From Acidobacteria bacterium Ga0077522 (lineage in GTDB: Bacteria > Acidobacteriota > Vicinamibacteria > Vicinamibacterales > Vicinamibacteraceae), in contig LNDN01000078.1 of NCBI GenBank assembly GCA_001464065.1, forward strand, positions 1 to 34,208: a stretch of 34,208 nucleotides of DNA. The letters are read 5' to 3'. Made by a program: the position numbers and the translations under genes. The first letter of the stretch is position 1, and each line of letters starts with the position of its first letter. This document shows positions 33,103-34,208 of the stretch, piece after piece. The notes under the pieces were generated by a model. It was not told where the DNA came from, ran no database searches, and was given only the letters and a program-made list of their open reading frames with translations.

Positions 33103-34208
33103 TCAGGCCGTCGGCGCGTCGTCGCGGCGGCCGATGCGACCGGCCAGGCTGGCGACCGTGGCCACGAGTTCGACGGGGCGTACCGGCTTGGTCAGGTGCC
33201 TCTGGTAGCCGGCCAGCAGCGCGCGAGCGCGGTCTTCGGCCCTGGCAAAGGCGGTCAGGGCGACGGCAGGGATGTGGCCGCCCTCCTCGGGTCCCAATGA
33301 CCGCACCTGGCGAATCAGTTCGTAGCCATCGGCGACGGGCATGCCGATGTCGGCCACCAGGACATGCGGACGCTCCGTTCGGCACAGATGCAGCGCCTCG
33401 TCGGCTGACGAGGCCGTCAGCACGCGTGCGTCGAGGTCTTCGAGCAGACGCCTGATCACCGCGAGCGCATCGGGTTCATCGTCCACGGCGAGTACCGTCA
33501 CGGCAGAGAGGTCGATGTCGGGCGGAGCCTGCAGGGGCACGGGGTGCGTGCCCAGGGCGGGCGTGTCCGGTGTGCGGGCCTCGAGCACCGCCGCCTGCCG
33601 CGGCAACTCCACCACGAACGCCGAGCCGCGATCGGGCCCGTCGCTCGTGACGGAGACGCGGCCCCCATGCAACTCGACGATCTGTTTGGCGATGGCCAGG
33701 CCGAGGCCCAGCCCGCCGTGCGCGCGCGTGGTCGAGGCATCGGCCTGACGGAAGCGCTCGAAGACGTGCGGCAGGAACTCGGCCGCAATGCCCTGCCCGG
33801 TGTCGGCGACGGTCAACGTCACGTGCGCGTCGGTGCTGACCAGCGTCACGCGGATCGTCCCGCCTCTGGCGGTGAACTTCACGGCGTTGCTGAGCAGGTT
33901 CCACGCGACCTGCGGCAGGCGCATCGCATCGCCCCGCACCTCGGCGCCGTCCTCGCCCAGATCGACGTCGAGCACCAGTCCCTTGGCCTCGGCGGCGGGG
34001 CGGGCCGTCTCGATGGCGGCAAGCACGATCGGCTTCACGTCGACGGTCGCCACGTCGAGATGGATCGTGCCGCTGACGATGCGGCTCATGTCGAGCAGGT
34101 CCTCGATGAGTCGCGACTGCGCGAGCGCATTGCGCTCGATGGCGCCGAGGCCCTGGCTGATCGTCGAGGTGTCGGCCGCGCCGCGGGTGAGGATCTGCGC
34201 CCAGCCCA
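33103..34208 (-). CDS. Hybrid sensor histidine kinase with C-terminal receiver domain (partial)
   Basis: The last about 368 residues of a longer protein that runs off the right edge. The window opens just after the phospho-His motif, with G-W-A-Q-I-L and then Q-S-R-L-I-E-D-L-L-D-M-S-R of the second dimerisation helix. The ATPase domain has N-L-L-S-N-A-V-K-F-T (N box), D-T-G-Q-G-I (G1), F-E-R-F-R-Q (F box) and G-L-G-L-G-L-A-I-A-K (G2). A receiver domain follows with V-D-D-E-P-D, the phospho-acceptor Asp in V-A-D-I-G-M-P, A-L-T-A and Lys in L-T-K-P-V. The sensor part is outside the window, so the signal is unknown. The protein ends R-I-G-R-R-D-D-A-P-T-A. Confidence 0.9.
   Translation of the reverse strand, partial: GWAQILTRGAADTSTISQGLGAIERNALAQSRLIEDLLDMSRIVSGTIHLDVATVDVKPIVLAAIETARPAAEAKGLVLDVDLGEDGAEVRGDAMRLPQVAWNLLSNAVKFTARGGTIRVTLVSTDAHVTLTVADTGQGIAAEFLPHVFERFRQADASTTRAHGGLGLGLAIAKQIVELHGGRVSVTSDGPDRGSAFVVELPRQAAVLEARTPDTPALGTHPVPLQAPPDIDLSAVTVLAVDDEPDALAVIRRLLEDLDARVLTASSADEALHLCRTERPHVLVADIGMPVADGYELIRQVRSLGPEEGGHIPAVALTAFARAEDRARALLAGYQRHLTKPVRPVELVATVASLAGRIGRRDDAPTA

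Overview
The window is about 34 kb of GC-rich bacterial chromosome with dense, short-spaced genes. There are no tRNAs, rRNAs, transposases, phage genes or CRISPR arrays. Several things together suggest a soil-type Acidobacteriota, most likely of the Vicinamibacteria kind: secreted Gfo/Idh/MocA oxidoreductases with twin-arginine signals, a DUF1080 protein, a DUF6152/DUF6644 pair, a GH106-like glycosidase, a two-gene ergothioneine cluster and a kelch-SSS symporter fusion. This placement is inferred from gene content; no marker gene is present.

Layout. 1-1033 (minus): DUF6152 protein, DUF6644 membrane protein and the start of a small protein cut by the window edge. 1061-4573: a large secreted GH106-like glycoside hydrolase facing a secreted DUF1080 (3-keto-disaccharide hydrolase family) protein. 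4652-6647: a small acidic protein and an ABC-F ATPase. 6895-9540: a Tat-exported Gfo/Idh/MocA oxidoreductase and a Tat-exported TIM-barrel isomerase, convergent around a striking inverted repeat. 9613-12045 (minus): egtB-egtD for ergothioneine, with a predicted promoter and a compact three-way-junction leader RNA just before egtB. 12081-13951: a secreted protein of unknown function and a PEGA-domain protein whose frame is broken at a run of eight G. 13975-15683: divergent DUF218 and SDR genes. 15680-19774 (minus): apparent operon of an MFS/Npt-like transporter, GNAT acetyltransferase, EEP-family lipoprotein and esterase. 19909-23419 (plus): polytopic membrane protein, GMC oxidoreductase, 93-residue Tat-signal protein and a small lipoprotein. 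23429-27074 (minus): two tandem paralogous Gfo/Idh/MocA oxidoreductases and an SDR. 27205-28401: a LOG-family protein and a small coiled-coil protein. 28439-33072 (plus): a sialic-acid utilisation cluster (kelch mutarotase fused to SSS symporter, exo-sialidase, N-acetylneuraminate lyase-like aldolase). 33103-34208 (minus): C-terminal part of a hybrid histidine kinase.

How they work together. Most of the window concerns extracytoplasmic carbohydrate handling. The Tat-exported oxidoreductases, the TIM-barrel isomerase and the DUF1080 protein have the parts needed for cleaving glycosides through a 3-keto intermediate. The GMC oxidoreductase plus its small Tat-signal neighbour could be a second, flavin-dependent sugar oxidase. 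The sialic-acid cluster would release, mutarotate, import and cleave sialic acid, but the later nanE/nanK/nagA/nagB steps are not here. The least expected signals are the structured leader before egtB, the poly-G frameshift, the inverted repeat touching two stop codons, and a set of start codons without Shine-Dalgarno sequences but with -10-like hexamers 5-10 bases upstream, which suggests leaderless transcripts.
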